A DNA stretch of 64,000 bases from Opitutia bacterium (GTDB lineage: Bacteria; Verrucomicrobiota; Verrucomicrobiia; Opitutales; Seribacteraceae): positions 1 through 64,000 of the forward strand of contig JABGWU010000235.1 of the NCBI GenBank assembly GCA_018645475.1, in the 5' to 3' direction. Position 1 is the first letter of the stretch, and each line of letters opens with the position of its first letter. Under the pieces are notes generated by a model. The model had not been told where the DNA came from. It was given only the letters and a program-made list of their open reading frames with translations, and did not search any database. Position numbers and translations under genes: made by a program. Of this stretch, positions 24,991 through 33,456 are shown one piece after another.

Positions 24991-26282
24991 AGCTCGCATT
25001 TCTTACACCTGGTACTGGGAATTATTTGTGTGGCGTCTGCATGCGCGATAATTCTCTTGCTCGCAGTTTAATAGATGCCGGGCATGATGTAACCATGCTT
25101 CCCACTTACCTGCCCCATTTTTTAGACGAGGAGCCCGCTTCCGAGGAACTACCTATTTTTTTTGGCGGAATTAATGTTTATCTACAGCATAAATTTTCTG
25201 TCTTTCGCCATACTCCAACTTGGATCGACAAAGCATTGGATAACAAATGGCTTCTTAAAAAAGCTGCTGCCAGGAGTGGTATGACATCGAGTAAAGATTT
25301 AGGTGAAATAACCCTTTCTACTTTTCGTGGCGAAGATGGTCCTCTTGCCAAGGAAGTTCGAAAAGTTGTGGATTGGTTTCATCAGCACGGTAAACCAGAT
25401 ATTATTTTACTTTCTACAATTATGCTCGCTGGAATTGGGAAAGTTTTACGACGTGAATTAAATATTCCTGTCTATGGCTTTTTGCAGGGTGAGGATTCCT
25501 TTCTTGATTCCCTTCTTCCGGAATATAAAGAACAGGCTTGGCAATTTTTAAGAACGGATGTTCAAAAGTTGGATGGGTGCATAACACCGAGCCAATATTT
25601 TGGAAATTTAATGGCCGAACGATTGAAATTAGAAAAAGAAAAAGTTCTATACCATCCCAATGGGATTACAACAGAGGGATTTTCACAAAATGAAAAAGAG
25701 ATTTTACCTCCAATAATCGGATTTCTTGCCCGACTTTGCCCACTTAAAGGCTTAGACATTTTAGTGGATGCTTTTCTTATTTTGAAGAAATCAAATGAAT
25801 ATCCGGATTTACGGCTTGAAATTGCAGGAGGCATGACTGACGAAGATGTGGCATTTGTTGAAGAGCAAAAGGACAAGCTTTTAAAGTCGGGATTCTCAGA
25901 ATATAGTCAAATTTATCCGAATATTAAAAGAGAAGAGAAACTAAGTTTTTTGAAAAACCTTAGTGTATTTTCTGTTCCTTCTCGATATCCAGAAGCGTTT
26001 GGACTTTATGTAATTGAAGCTTTAGCTGCGGGCACACCTGTCGTGCTTCCCAAAAGTGGTGCTTTTCCTGAAATTATTCAAGAAACTAAAGGTGGTCTAA
26101 TTTATGATAAAAACAATCCTGAAACCCTAGCTCAAAGTCTTGATGAAATCCTCAAGAATCCAAAAGAGTTTAAACAAAAGGGAATAAATGGTCGCACTGC
26201 TGTCCTTGACAAATATTCAAATAAAAAATTAGCCCAATCTTTGGTGGATAATATCCTCGCTCCTGCACTAGCGAAATTTTAA
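24987..26282 (+). CDS. Glycosyltransferase family 4
   Basis: A 431-residue GT-B fold retaining glycosyltransferase, cytoplasmic or membrane-associated, which transfers a sugar from a nucleotide sugar. The N-terminal domain begins MKLAFLTPGTGNYLCGVC; the donor domain shows IIGFLARLCPLKGLDILVDAF (about 250-270) and the EX7E motif in SRYPEAFGLYVIEALAAGTPVV (about 330-350). The GTG start at 24987 overlaps the stop of the halogenase-like gene (GTGA), indicating coupling and a shared pathway, where it may glycosylate the aromatic product or a lipid carrier. Donor and acceptor cannot be read. Confidence 0.88.
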   Translation: MKLAFLTPGTGNYLCGVCMRDNSLARSLIDAGHDVTMLPTYLPHFLDEEPASEELPIFFGGINVYLQHKFSVFRHTPTWIDKALDNKWLLKKAAARSGMTSSKDLGEITLSTFRGEDGPLAKEVRKVVDWFHQHGKPDIILLSTIMLAGIGKVLRRELNIPVYGFLQGEDSFLDSLLPEYKEQAWQFLRTDVQKLDGCITPSQYFGNLMAERLKLEKEKVLYHPNGITTEGFSQNEKEILPPIIGFLARLCPLKGLDILVDAFLILKKSNEYPDLRLEIAGGMTDEDVAFVEEQKDKLLKSGFSEYSQIYPNIKREEKLSFLKNLSVFSVPSRYPEAFGLYVIEALAAGTPVVLPKSGAFPEIIQETKGGLIYDKNNPETLAQSLDEILKNPKEFKQKGINGRTAVLDKYSNKKLAQSLVDNILAPALAKF

Positions 26283-26293
26283 AATTTATAAAT

Positions 26294-26716
26294 ATGACAA
26301 CCACATTTTCAATTACTCGAAGAGTAGAGTTTAGTGAAACAGATCTCGCTGGCATTATGCATTTTACAAATTTTTATCGATGGATGGAAATTTGTGAGCA
26401 TGAATTTCTTCGAAGCCTTGGTCTTTCGGTTGATATGGAAGATGAGAATGGACGATTTGGTTGGCCTCGGGTCAAAACTTCATGCCGTTTCAAACGACCC
26501 CTTCGATTTGAAGAAGAGGTTGAAGTAAAGTTAATCATTTCCGAAATTTGCGATCGTTCGATTGTATATACTTTTCAATTTTGGAAACATGAAGGTGGAG
26601 AACATGTAAAGGCAGCCGAAGGCGAGACTGTTGCTGCCTGCGTTCGGTTTGATCAGTCTTCGGGTTCTATGACCCCCATAAATATTCCTAAAATTGTGAA
26701 GGAGAAAATCGTTTAA
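26294..26716 (+). CDS. Acyl-CoA thioesterase, 4-hydroxybenzoyl-CoA thioesterase (hotdog) family
   Basis: A 140-residue hotdog-fold thioesterase. The family signature VEFSETDLAGIMHFTNFYRWMEICEHEFLRSLG (residues 11-43) contains the aspartate (D17) and the HFTNFYRWME helix of the 4HBT/YbgC group. It hydrolyses an acyl-CoA or releases an acyl group from a carrier. Sitting between a glycosyltransferase (11 bases upstream) and a small membrane protein, in a cluster with two adenylating enzymes and a chorismate lyase-like protein, it may act on an aroyl thioester; a housekeeping YbgC-like role is the alternative. Confidence 0.88.
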   Translation: MTTTFSITRRVEFSETDLAGIMHFTNFYRWMEICEHEFLRSLGLSVDMEDENGRFGWPRVKTSCRFKRPLRFEEEVEVKLIISEICDRSIVYTFQFWKHEGGEHVKAAEGETVAACVRFDQSSGSMTPINIPKIVKEKIV

Positions 26717-26755
26717 AAAAAGTAATATTACAAAATTCAAGAAGGAGAAAATTAT

Positions 26756-27271
26756 ATGCAATTTTTATATTATGCCTTATTAACCGTCGTATGTTGGGGA
26801 ACTTATGGTGTTTGTATGCATATTGGCTCAACTAATATGGCTGACAAGGAGAACGGACGGATCATGGCTTTTCTCTGGGTCGGGTTAGCTTATTTCCTCA
26901 CCGCAGTAGTTGCCCCCTTAATCATCCTAAAGTTAAAGGGTGGAAATGTTGCGTTTTGGACCTTTCCTACAAAGGGTTGGCAATGGTCCTTAATTGCGGG
27001 AACTCTTGGTGCGATCGGTGCTCTCGGGGTTCTTCTCGCGTTTGGTAAGATGCCTTCGCCAGCGTATGTGCCTGTTATTATGTCGATTATTTTTGCGGGT
27101 GCACCCATGGTTAACGCCGTCGTGAGTACGACCAAAGAGGGGAATTGGTCTTATGTTAAATGGCCTTTCATCCTTGGAATCGCTATGGCCGCATTGGGGG
27201 GTTATTTAATTACCAAACATGCACCTAAGCCACCCAAAGCACCACAAAGTGCTGTTCAAAAAACCTCTTGA
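26756..27271 (+). CDS. Five-segment membrane protein, DMT/GRP transporter-like half
   Basis: A 171-residue integral membrane protein with about five hydrophobic segments (YYALLTVVCWGTYGVCMHIG, FLWVGLAYFLTAVVAPLIIL, SLIAGTLGAIGALGVLLAFG, VPVIMSIIFAGAPMVNAVV, PFILGIAMAALGGYLIT) and a basic Pro-rich tail. It looks like half of a drug/metabolite or glucose/ribose-porter transporter and would need to dimerise. It is one of the very few genes here with a strong Shine-Dalgarno (AAGAAGGAG, 26740-26748) at good distance from the ATG, suggesting higher translation than its neighbours. The position inside the putative biosynthetic cluster suggests precursor or product transport. The substrate is unknown. 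Confidence 0.75.
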   Translation: MQFLYYALLTVVCWGTYGVCMHIGSTNMADKENGRIMAFLWVGLAYFLTAVVAPLIILKLKGGNVAFWTFPTKGWQWSLIAGTLGAIGALGVLLAFGKMPSPAYVPVIMSIIFAGAPMVNAVVSTTKEGNWSYVKWPFILGIAMAALGGYLITKHAPKPPKAPQSAVQKTS

Positions 27272-27280
27272 TATTGTAAG

Positions 27281-28540
27281 ATGAATCATTCTGCTGAGGA
27301 ATGGGAAGCAGATCGCTGGAAAAGTTTTCAAAATTTGTTAATTCAAGTCGGATGTACAAATCAATTTCATAAAACCCGTTGGAATGAAATCACTAATGCC
27401 AAAAAACTTTCAGGTTTTGATGAGTTTCAAGAACGTTGTCCTTTTACATCGAAGCATGATTTAGTTCAGGATCGTCAGCTTAATCCGCCTTATGGGTCAA
27501 ACCTGACTTTTCCTATTTCAGAATATTCGAAATTTAACCAAACCAGTGGAACCCAGGGTAGTCCTATGCCTTGGTTTGATACAACTACAGATTGGCGTTG
27601 GATGTTAAAAAACTGGAATGAGGTATTGAATTCAGTTGGAGTACAAAAAGGATCCCGTTGTTTATTTGCTTTTTCCTTTGGCCCTTTTTTAGGGTTTTGG
27701 ACTGCTTTTGATTCAGCACAAGAGAGAGGTTGTTTGTGCATTCCAACAGGAGGACAAACTACGGAGCAACGCCTTCATGGAATCATTGAAAATGATGTTG
27801 ATTTCTTATTCTGTACTCCTACTTACGCAAGTCGACTGACAAATTCAGCTGTACAAAGTGGTGTAGACTTGGGTAGTCATAACCTAAAAGCTATTATTGT
27901 GGCTGGTGAAACTGGAGGTAGCGATGAAGAATTTCGCAAAAAGATTACTTCGGTTTGGAGAAAAGGGCTAAAAATTCATGATCATTATGGCATGACCGAA
28001 GCTGGTCCTGTTGCTTATGAAACTCCGGGTTGTAATGGTGGGCTACGAATTATTTTAGATAGTTATTTTCCAGAAGTGATCGATCCGGAAAGTGGCGTAC
28101 ATCTTCAAGATGGAGAGCAGGGGGAACTTGTGCTTACCACATTGGGTCGAACGGGTTGTCCGGTATTTCGATATCGAACTGGTGATCTTGTTAAAGCGAA
28201 ACGCGGTTATGATGAAAACGGTCTCCCCACATTCGACCTGATCGGTGGAATTCTTGGTCGTGCGGATGATATGGTGGTGGTACGCGGAGTGAACTTATAT
28301 CCCTCAGCGGTTCATGCTGTGGTTTCAATCTTCCCTGAGATTGTCGAATATCAAGTAATTTTTGATGAGCATGATTCCATGCTGGAAGCAAAGGTAAACA
28401 TTGAATCCAGTGCGGATATTTCAAATAAACTGGAACAAGCACTTCAGGAATCATTTTCCTTACGAATATCAGTAAAACAAGTAGAAGCTGGAACTTTACC
28501 TCGTCATGAGATGAAGGCCAGAAGGTGGATTAAGCCTTAG
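27281..28540 (+). CDS. PaaK-like aryl/acyl-CoA ligase
   Basis: A 419-residue phenylacetate-CoA ligase-type ANL enzyme, activating an aromatic or other carboxylic acid as AMP ester and then CoA thioester. Motifs in order: NQTSGTQGSPMPWF (phosphate-binding A3, about 87-100), DHYGMTEAGPVAYETPG (A5, about 237-253), GELVLTTLG and FRYRTGDLVK (A7, about 300-310), GRADDMVVVRGVNLYPSAV (A8, start of the C-terminal domain), and a family C-terminus ending HEMKARRW with Lys at the expected A10 place. Unlike the EhpF-like gene it has the full C-terminal domain. Nine bases after the membrane protein gene and 19 before the ABC gene, it is likely the second acid-activating step of the same cluster. Confidence 0.87.
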   Translation: MNHSAEEWEADRWKSFQNLLIQVGCTNQFHKTRWNEITNAKKLSGFDEFQERCPFTSKHDLVQDRQLNPPYGSNLTFPISEYSKFNQTSGTQGSPMPWFDTTTDWRWMLKNWNEVLNSVGVQKGSRCLFAFSFGPFLGFWTAFDSAQERGCLCIPTGGQTTEQRLHGIIENDVDFLFCTPTYASRLTNSAVQSGVDLGSHNLKAIIVAGETGGSDEEFRKKITSVWRKGLKIHDHYGMTEAGPVAYETPGCNGGLRIILDSYFPEVIDPESGVHLQDGEQGELVLTTLGRTGCPVFRYRTGDLVKAKRGYDENGLPTFDLIGGILGRADDMVVVRGVNLYPSAVHAVVSIFPEIVEYQVIFDEHDSMLEAKVNIESSADISNKLEQALQESFSLRISVKQVEAGTLPRHEMKARRWIKP

Positions 28541-28559
28541 CCAAAAATTTTAAAAAAAG

Positions 28560-29252
28560 ATGAAAAATATTATTGAAATTTCCAATCTTTCAAAATCTTT
28601 TCCCTCCCCAGATGGAGAAGAGGCTGTAGATGTCTTCAATGAAGTTAATTTATCAGTGGAACAGGGCTCCTCTGTAGCAATTGTTGGACCTTCCGGATCC
28701 GGGAAAAGCACCTTACTCAATATGATAGGGTTATTGGATAAGCCAACGGGTGGAAGCATTGAGGTAAATCAGCAAAGTCTGTCCTCACTCTCAGATCAGA
28801 CCGTAGCAGAATACCGAAATCAAACCGTGGGCTTTATTTTTCAGTCTCACCATCTTCTACCGTCATGTACGGTTTTAGAAAATGTAATGGTTCCAGCTCT
28901 TGCAGGATTTGGTAAATTAGAGGGTAGGCAACTACGTAATCGAGCAACCGAGCTTTTAGAAGAAGTTGGACTTGGCCACCGACTGGCTCATTTGCCCAGT
29001 CAAATATCAGGAGGCGAGAGGCAACGGGTTGCTGTGGCTCGTGCTTTGATTAATAATCCCTTAGTCTTGTTAGCTGATGAACCGACTGGTGCTCTTGATC
29101 AAACAAACTCTGGTAATCTTATTGATCTGCTTATTCAACTGAATGATCAGAAAGGAATTACTTTGCTAATGGTTACTCACTCTGCAGATAGTGCTAACAA
29201 AATGAAACAAGCCTACCATTTAAAGGATGGAATTTTAAACAAACAGAGATAA
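28560..29252 (+). CDS. ABC transporter ATPase, LolD/MacB type
   Basis: A 230-residue ATPase that powers the FtsX-type permease encoded next. Walker A is GPSGSGKSTLLN (residues 43-54), Q-loop region FIFQSHHLLPSCTVLENV, signature ISGGERQRVAVARAL (about 142-156), Walker B VLLADEPTGALD (about 163-174) and H-loop VTHS. Length and Q-loop spacing fit the LolD/MacB group, which drives transport across the envelope from the periplasmic face rather than import. Its stop and the permease ATG share one base (TAATG), so the two are translated together. Confidence 0.92.
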   Translation: MKNIIEISNLSKSFPSPDGEEAVDVFNEVNLSVEQGSSVAIVGPSGSGKSTLLNMIGLLDKPTGGSIEVNQQSLSSLSDQTVAEYRNQTVGFIFQSHHLLPSCTVLENVMVPALAGFGKLEGRQLRNRATELLEEVGLGHRLAHLPSQISGGERQRVAVARALINNPLVLLADEPTGALDQTNSGNLIDLLIQLNDQKGITLLMVTHSADSANKMKQAYHLKDGILNKQR

Positions 29253-32200
29253 TGAGTCTATGGAAGTTAATCCTTAGAAATTTGCTTTTCTTCCGAAGGC
29301 AAAATACGGGTATTGTTCTAGCTGCTGCCTTATGTGGTATAGTTCTTACAGGTGCCTTGACTGTGGGTGATTCCGTCCGTTCTACCTTGAAGGATTTGGC
29401 TGAGAAAAGAATAGGGAAGGGGGATGTCGCCATGCTCTCTCCTGACGGTTTTTTTGAAGAGGATCTCGCAACTAGAATTAAAGATATTCTAGCAGATGAT
29501 GTTACAATCGCACCTATTGCATTGACGCGGGGAACATTAACAAATCCCGACGGTACGATTCGTGTGACCAATGTGCAAATTTTAGGAGTAGATCAGAGGT
29601 TTTGGAAACTTGCACCTGACTTTTCTCACACGCCACTTGGCACTTGGTCGCTGAAAAAGGAATTTCCAGAATGGGGATCCGGTAGTTTTTTTGTAAATGA
29701 AAGACTTGGAAAACGATTAAACATGGAGAAGGACGATAGATTAATTCTGAGAATGGAAGAACCAAGCCTGTTTTCCAGAGATGCACCATTGTCAGGTGAG
29801 CGGGATAATAAGTTTGTTACAATGAACAATCCATTTGGTGGAATCATACCCGCAGAAGGTTTTGGTAATTTCGGGCTACAGGGAAATCAGCGTGAACCAC
29901 TTACGCTTTTCGTCCCTTTGAATTCCTTGCAGAAGAAACTTTTCCGTTCTCTTGATGAAATTTCAGGCAACACACAATTTGCAAACTTCCTCCTTATGGG
30001 TGCTCCGAATGAAGCCGAGGTTGACCTAGAACTCGCAAAGAAGGCAATGAACAAAAGTTGGACCTTAGAAGATGCAGGAATCGAAATTAAGGAGCTCCGT
30101 AATTCAAATGAATGGAGTGTTAGAACTCGGCAGGTTTTTCTTTCGGATCGTTTAGCTAAGCAGGTTAGCCGTGTAAGCGGGAAATCCGTTGGTGTTCTAA
30201 CTTATTTAGTAAATGCAATTGAAAATAGATCGGATATGGATGGTACTGCTTTAATACCGTACTCCATGATGAGTGCGGTGGCACCCCAAAGTGTGGATTT
30301 TCTTAGCGAGGATTGGAAGGATCAAGACATTGCACTTAATCAATGGGCTGCGGATGATTTAAATGCATCACTTGGAGATTCAATAAGTGTTAGTTATTAC
30401 ACGGTTGGGGAAAGAAGAAAATTGATCGAATCTTCAAGAGAATTTGTCTTGCGAAAAATTCTTCCGATGTCACAAGCCGTTCCGGAAAATCAGGAAAGCG
30501 ATTGGACTCCCCGATTTCCAGGACTGTCAGACGCCGAATCCTGTGGAGAGTGGGATACGGGGATTCCTATTGTCCATAAGGTACGGGATCGCGATGAACA
30601 TTATTGGGACGAGTACCGGGGCACGCCAAAGGGTTTCATTTCTCTTAAGGCCGGACAGGAGATGTGGGGAAACCGTTGGGGTTCGCTAACTGGACTGAGA
30701 ATAGACAAAGGAAGTATTTCCAAGGAAGAGTTAAAAAAGAATTTGCGTAAAAATTTATATGCGGAGGATGCCGGACTGGTCCTCCGGGCTCTTCGAGCAG
30801 ATGCACAAAAAGCCGTAGAATCACCAGTTGATTTTGGTCAGTTGTTTATAGGCTTTAGTTTTTTTGTGATTATGGCTGCATTGGCAATAACCGGGATGCT
30901 CTTTAGTTTTTCGCTTGAACAAAGAAGTCAGCAAATCGGGGTTTTGAGAGCAGTTGGTTGGAAAACAATAAAGTTAAGACTGGTTTATTGGGGCGAGGGC
31001 TTATTGACCGCAGGTATTGGTTCTATTGTGGGAGTATTCCTTGCAACTATTTATGGAAAAACGATTCTTGGTCTGTTGAGCGGACAATGGAGTGGGGCGG
31101 TATCCGGTACCCATTTTGATTATAATTCATCATCAAATTCTGTGATTATTGGTGGAATATGTTCTACTGCTATTTCTTTATTGGCTATGATTTGGTCAAC
31201 GAGAAAGTTGTTAAAGCGAGAGCCCAGAGAGCTCCTTGTCACTGGATGCGAGGGTTCGGTTGGCGAAAACATTATTGTAACGAGAGCAAGGTGGCACAAA
31301 TGGGTTGGGATCCTTTGCATGCTCCTTTCTCTATTTTTAGCTTGGTTCGTTGGTTTACAGAGCAGTCACGCATCAATGGCTTTTTTTGGTGCGGGCGGGT
31401 TATTACTGGTGAGTGGACTTTTCTTATTTTGGTCAAACTTAGGTAAAAAAGAAGAAGCTGATAAAAGTTTTTCTAACCTTACCCAACTTAATCGTAGGAA
31501 TTTAGGTAGGCGTTCAGGAAGAAGTCTGGTAACAGTGGGTTCTATGGCCGCAGGTGCGTTTCTTGTTGTGAGCACAGGAGCCTTTCGAAAGGCTCCTCCT
31601 GCTTCTCCAACTGATTTACAATCTGGCACGGGCGGGTTTTCCTTCTGGGGGGAATCAGCCGTGCCTATATATGATGATTTAAATCAGGGTGAGGCCATAA
31701 ATCTTTTTGATTTAAATAAAAGTCTTCTACACGAGGCGAATGTGATTCCTTTACGTTTACGGGAGGGAGATGATGCTAGTTGTCTAAATTTGAACAAAGC
31801 ACTTCGTCCTAAAATTTTCGGTATTAAACCTAGTGATTTTGAAGGTCGATTTGAATTTGCCGAGGGAAACTGGTCTAGTCTATACCAAAATCTGGACGGT
31901 GAAGCTATTCCTGCTTTAGTCGACCAAAACACTTTAATGTGGGCATTGAAGATGGGAACTGGTGAACGGCTAAACTATGTTGACGGAGAAGGAAAACCTT
32001 TCGAGATTGAAGTCGTCGGAGCCTTCAAAGGATCTATGTTACAGGGATCAATCTTTATTAAAGAAGATGATTTCTTGAATAAATTTAAACAACAGGGTGG
32101 ATATCGAAGTTTTATGCTGACCGGAAATAGAGTGGCTGCTGAGAAGTTAGCAGTTCATTTGGAGGACCGACTATTTCAAAATGGGATGGAGTTTCAGAAT

Positions 32201-32620
32201 TCTTTAGAAAGGCTTTCAGAATTACAGAAAGTAGAGAATACATACTTATCTATTTTCCAGGGACTAGGGGGGTTGGGAATGTTAATTGGAACATGTGGAT
32301 TAGGGTTGGTCGTGGCACGAAACTTAGTTGAGCGCGGTCATGAATTTGCTTTATTTGAAGCAATTGGATTCCAGTTAAACCAACTTCGAAGAAATGTCTT
32401 TTTAGAGCATGCACAATTAGCAATATGGGGAATCCTCCTCGGTTCAATCTCGGCCATTTTGGGAATTTCCCCAGCTTTGTTTGGTGGTATCCTAGATTCG
32501 CCAAGCCTTAGTTTCATATGGTTTTTTATAATACTTTCCATCCTCGCTTTTTTCTGGGTGGGTGTTGCCGTTCACATAATTTTGGGCAAAAGCCAACTTC
32601 ACCTGTTACAAAATGAATAA
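29252..32620 (+). CDS. Large FtsX/MacB-type ABC permease, ten-segment form
   Basis: A 1122-residue permease made of two FtsX halves. A first segment (TGIVLAAALCGIVLTGALTVGDSV, about 16-39) is followed by a periplasmic domain of about 500 residues, three segments around 535-660 including SLEQRSQQIGVLRAVGWKTIKLRLVYWGEG, two middle segments (710-750), then another segment (SLVTVGSMAAGAFLVVSTGAF), a second periplasmic part and three last segments (about 1010-1115). This is the ten-segment YbbP/LolCE-like layout, but longer than the usual 800-850. With the ATPase and the following lipoprotein it probably exports or extracts a lipid or lipid-like product of the cluster. The next gene starts 8 bp inside its end. 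Confidence 0.88.
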   Translation: MSLWKLILRNLLFFRRQNTGIVLAAALCGIVLTGALTVGDSVRSTLKDLAEKRIGKGDVAMLSPDGFFEEDLATRIKDILADDVTIAPIALTRGTLTNPDGTIRVTNVQILGVDQRFWKLAPDFSHTPLGTWSLKKEFPEWGSGSFFVNERLGKRLNMEKDDRLILRMEEPSLFSRDAPLSGERDNKFVTMNNPFGGIIPAEGFGNFGLQGNQREPLTLFVPLNSLQKKLFRSLDEISGNTQFANFLLMGAPNEAEVDLELAKKAMNKSWTLEDAGIEIKELRNSNEWSVRTRQVFLSDRLAKQVSRVSGKSVGVLTYLVNAIENRSDMDGTALIPYSMMSAVAPQSVDFLSEDWKDQDIALNQWAADDLNASLGDSISVSYYTVGERRKLIESSREFVLRKILPMSQAVPENQESDWTPRFPGLSDAESCGEWDTGIPIVHKVRDRDEHYWDEYRGTPKGFISLKAGQEMWGNRWGSLTGLRIDKGSISKEELKKNLRKNLYAEDAGLVLRALRADAQKAVESPVDFGQLFIGFSFFVIMAALAITGMLFSFSLEQRSQQIGVLRAVGWKTIKLRLVYWGEGLLTAGIGSIVGVFLATIYGKTILGLLSGQWSGAVSGTHFDYNSSSNSVIIGGICSTAISLLAMIWSTRKLLKREPRELLVTGCEGSVGENIIVTRARWHKWVGILCMLLSLFLAWFVGLQSSHASMAFFGAGGLLLVSGLFLFWSNLGKKEEADKSFSNLTQLNRRNLGRRSGRSLVTVGSMAAGAFLVVSTGAFRKAPPASPTDLQSGTGGFSFWGESAVPIYDDLNQGEAINLFDLNKSLLHEANVIPLRLREGDDASCLNLNKALRPKIFGIKPSDFEGRFEFAEGNWSSLYQNLDGEAIPALVDQNTLMWALKMGTGERLNYVDGEGKPFEIEVVGAFKGSMLQGSIFIKEDDFLNKFKQQGGYRSFMLTGNRVAAEKLAVHLEDRLFQNGMEFQNSLERLSELQKVENTYLSIFQGLGGLGMLIGTCGLGLVVARNLVERGHEFALFEAIGFQLNQLRRNVFLEHAQLAIWGILLGSISAILGISPALFGGILDSPSLSFIWFFIILSILAFFWVGVAVHIILGKSQLHLLQNE

Positions 32621-33368
32621 GTTTAGATCATCTATGAGAAGTCATAAATCTCCATTAAAGACATTTGCTCTTTTAACCTATTTTTTAATTTTTGGATGCG
32701 TTCATAAAGAAATTGAAAGCGGTTTATCTGTTAAGAATGCCAATGATAAAAATGTGAATGTAGCTACCAATAAAAGTAATTCCGAATGGGTTGTTGAGTT
32801 CAGTGAAGACTTTTCAGAATTAGAAATTGGATCCGAGCCAGAGAGTTTATTTATATTGGACGGAGCGTATTCGGTACAGGTGGATCAGAATAATCAGAAA
32901 AGCTTGGCTTTGCCTGGATCGCCGATGGGCGACTTCGGTCTTCTTTTTGGTCCGAGGATTAGAGAAAAGGGATTGGAATTACGATTTTCTTTTTTCTCGA
33001 GTAAGAAAGGAAGGAGAATGCCATCATTTGCGGCGGGAATGGGAGGAGTCCGTGGGCTGCGATTGCGGTTAAATCCAGCATCTAGGAATCTAGTTTTATC
33101 TTTCGATGATCAAATTCTAAAGGAAATACCCTTTTCTTGGATGGGAGATCAATGGTGGTCAGTTCGCTTCCAAATGACGCCAGAAGATTCAAATCAATCT
33201 ACATTCGCACAGTACAAGCTCTGGCCGAAGCAAGAAGCGGAACCCGACACTTGGTTGATCAGTGAAAAATTCAGTATCCAATACAAGGGAGGAAAATGCG
33301 CCTTGTGGGGTTTTCCTTATGCCAGCACACCAATCCTCTTTGACGACATAACCATTCTTTCCAAGTAA
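32613..33368 (+). CDS. Lipoprotein with LamG/DUF1080-like domain
   Basis: A 251-residue envelope lipoprotein: the signal segment ends in the lipobox LIFGC (Cys at about residue 30), followed by an Asn/Lys-rich linker and a beta-rich domain (VEFSEDFSELEIGSEPESLFI, KSLALPGSPMGDFGLLFGP, LELRFSFFSS, GLRLRLNPASRNLVLSF, PILFDDITILSK) of the 3-keto-disaccharide hydrolase/LamG type, similar to the C-terminal part of the 10995 protein. The ATG lies 8 bp inside the end of the ABC permease gene (ATGAATAA), so it is very likely a third component of that transport system. No catalytic residues are visible. Confidence 0.78.
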   Translation: MNKFRSSMRSHKSPLKTFALLTYFLIFGCVHKEIESGLSVKNANDKNVNVATNKSNSEWVVEFSEDFSELEIGSEPESLFILDGAYSVQVDQNNQKSLALPGSPMGDFGLLFGPRIREKGLELRFSFFSSKKGRRMPSFAAGMGGVRGLRLRLNPASRNLVLSFDDQILKEIPFSWMGDQWWSVRFQMTPEDSNQSTFAQYKLWPKQEAEPDTWLISEKFSIQYKGGKCALWGFPYASTPILFDDITILSK

Positions 33369-33456
33369 ATTTAATGTTATCTTCTGATATAAAAGTTCGT
33401 ACTACCTAGAGAGAATATTTGTAGTATTTTTTAAAAAGAATGAGAATGGAATTTGT

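Noticed and set aside
33400-33432. TACTAC...GTAGTA followed by T run as terminator after the lipoprotein gene
   Set aside because: Only six AT-rich base pairs with a 15-base loop; too weak to support.
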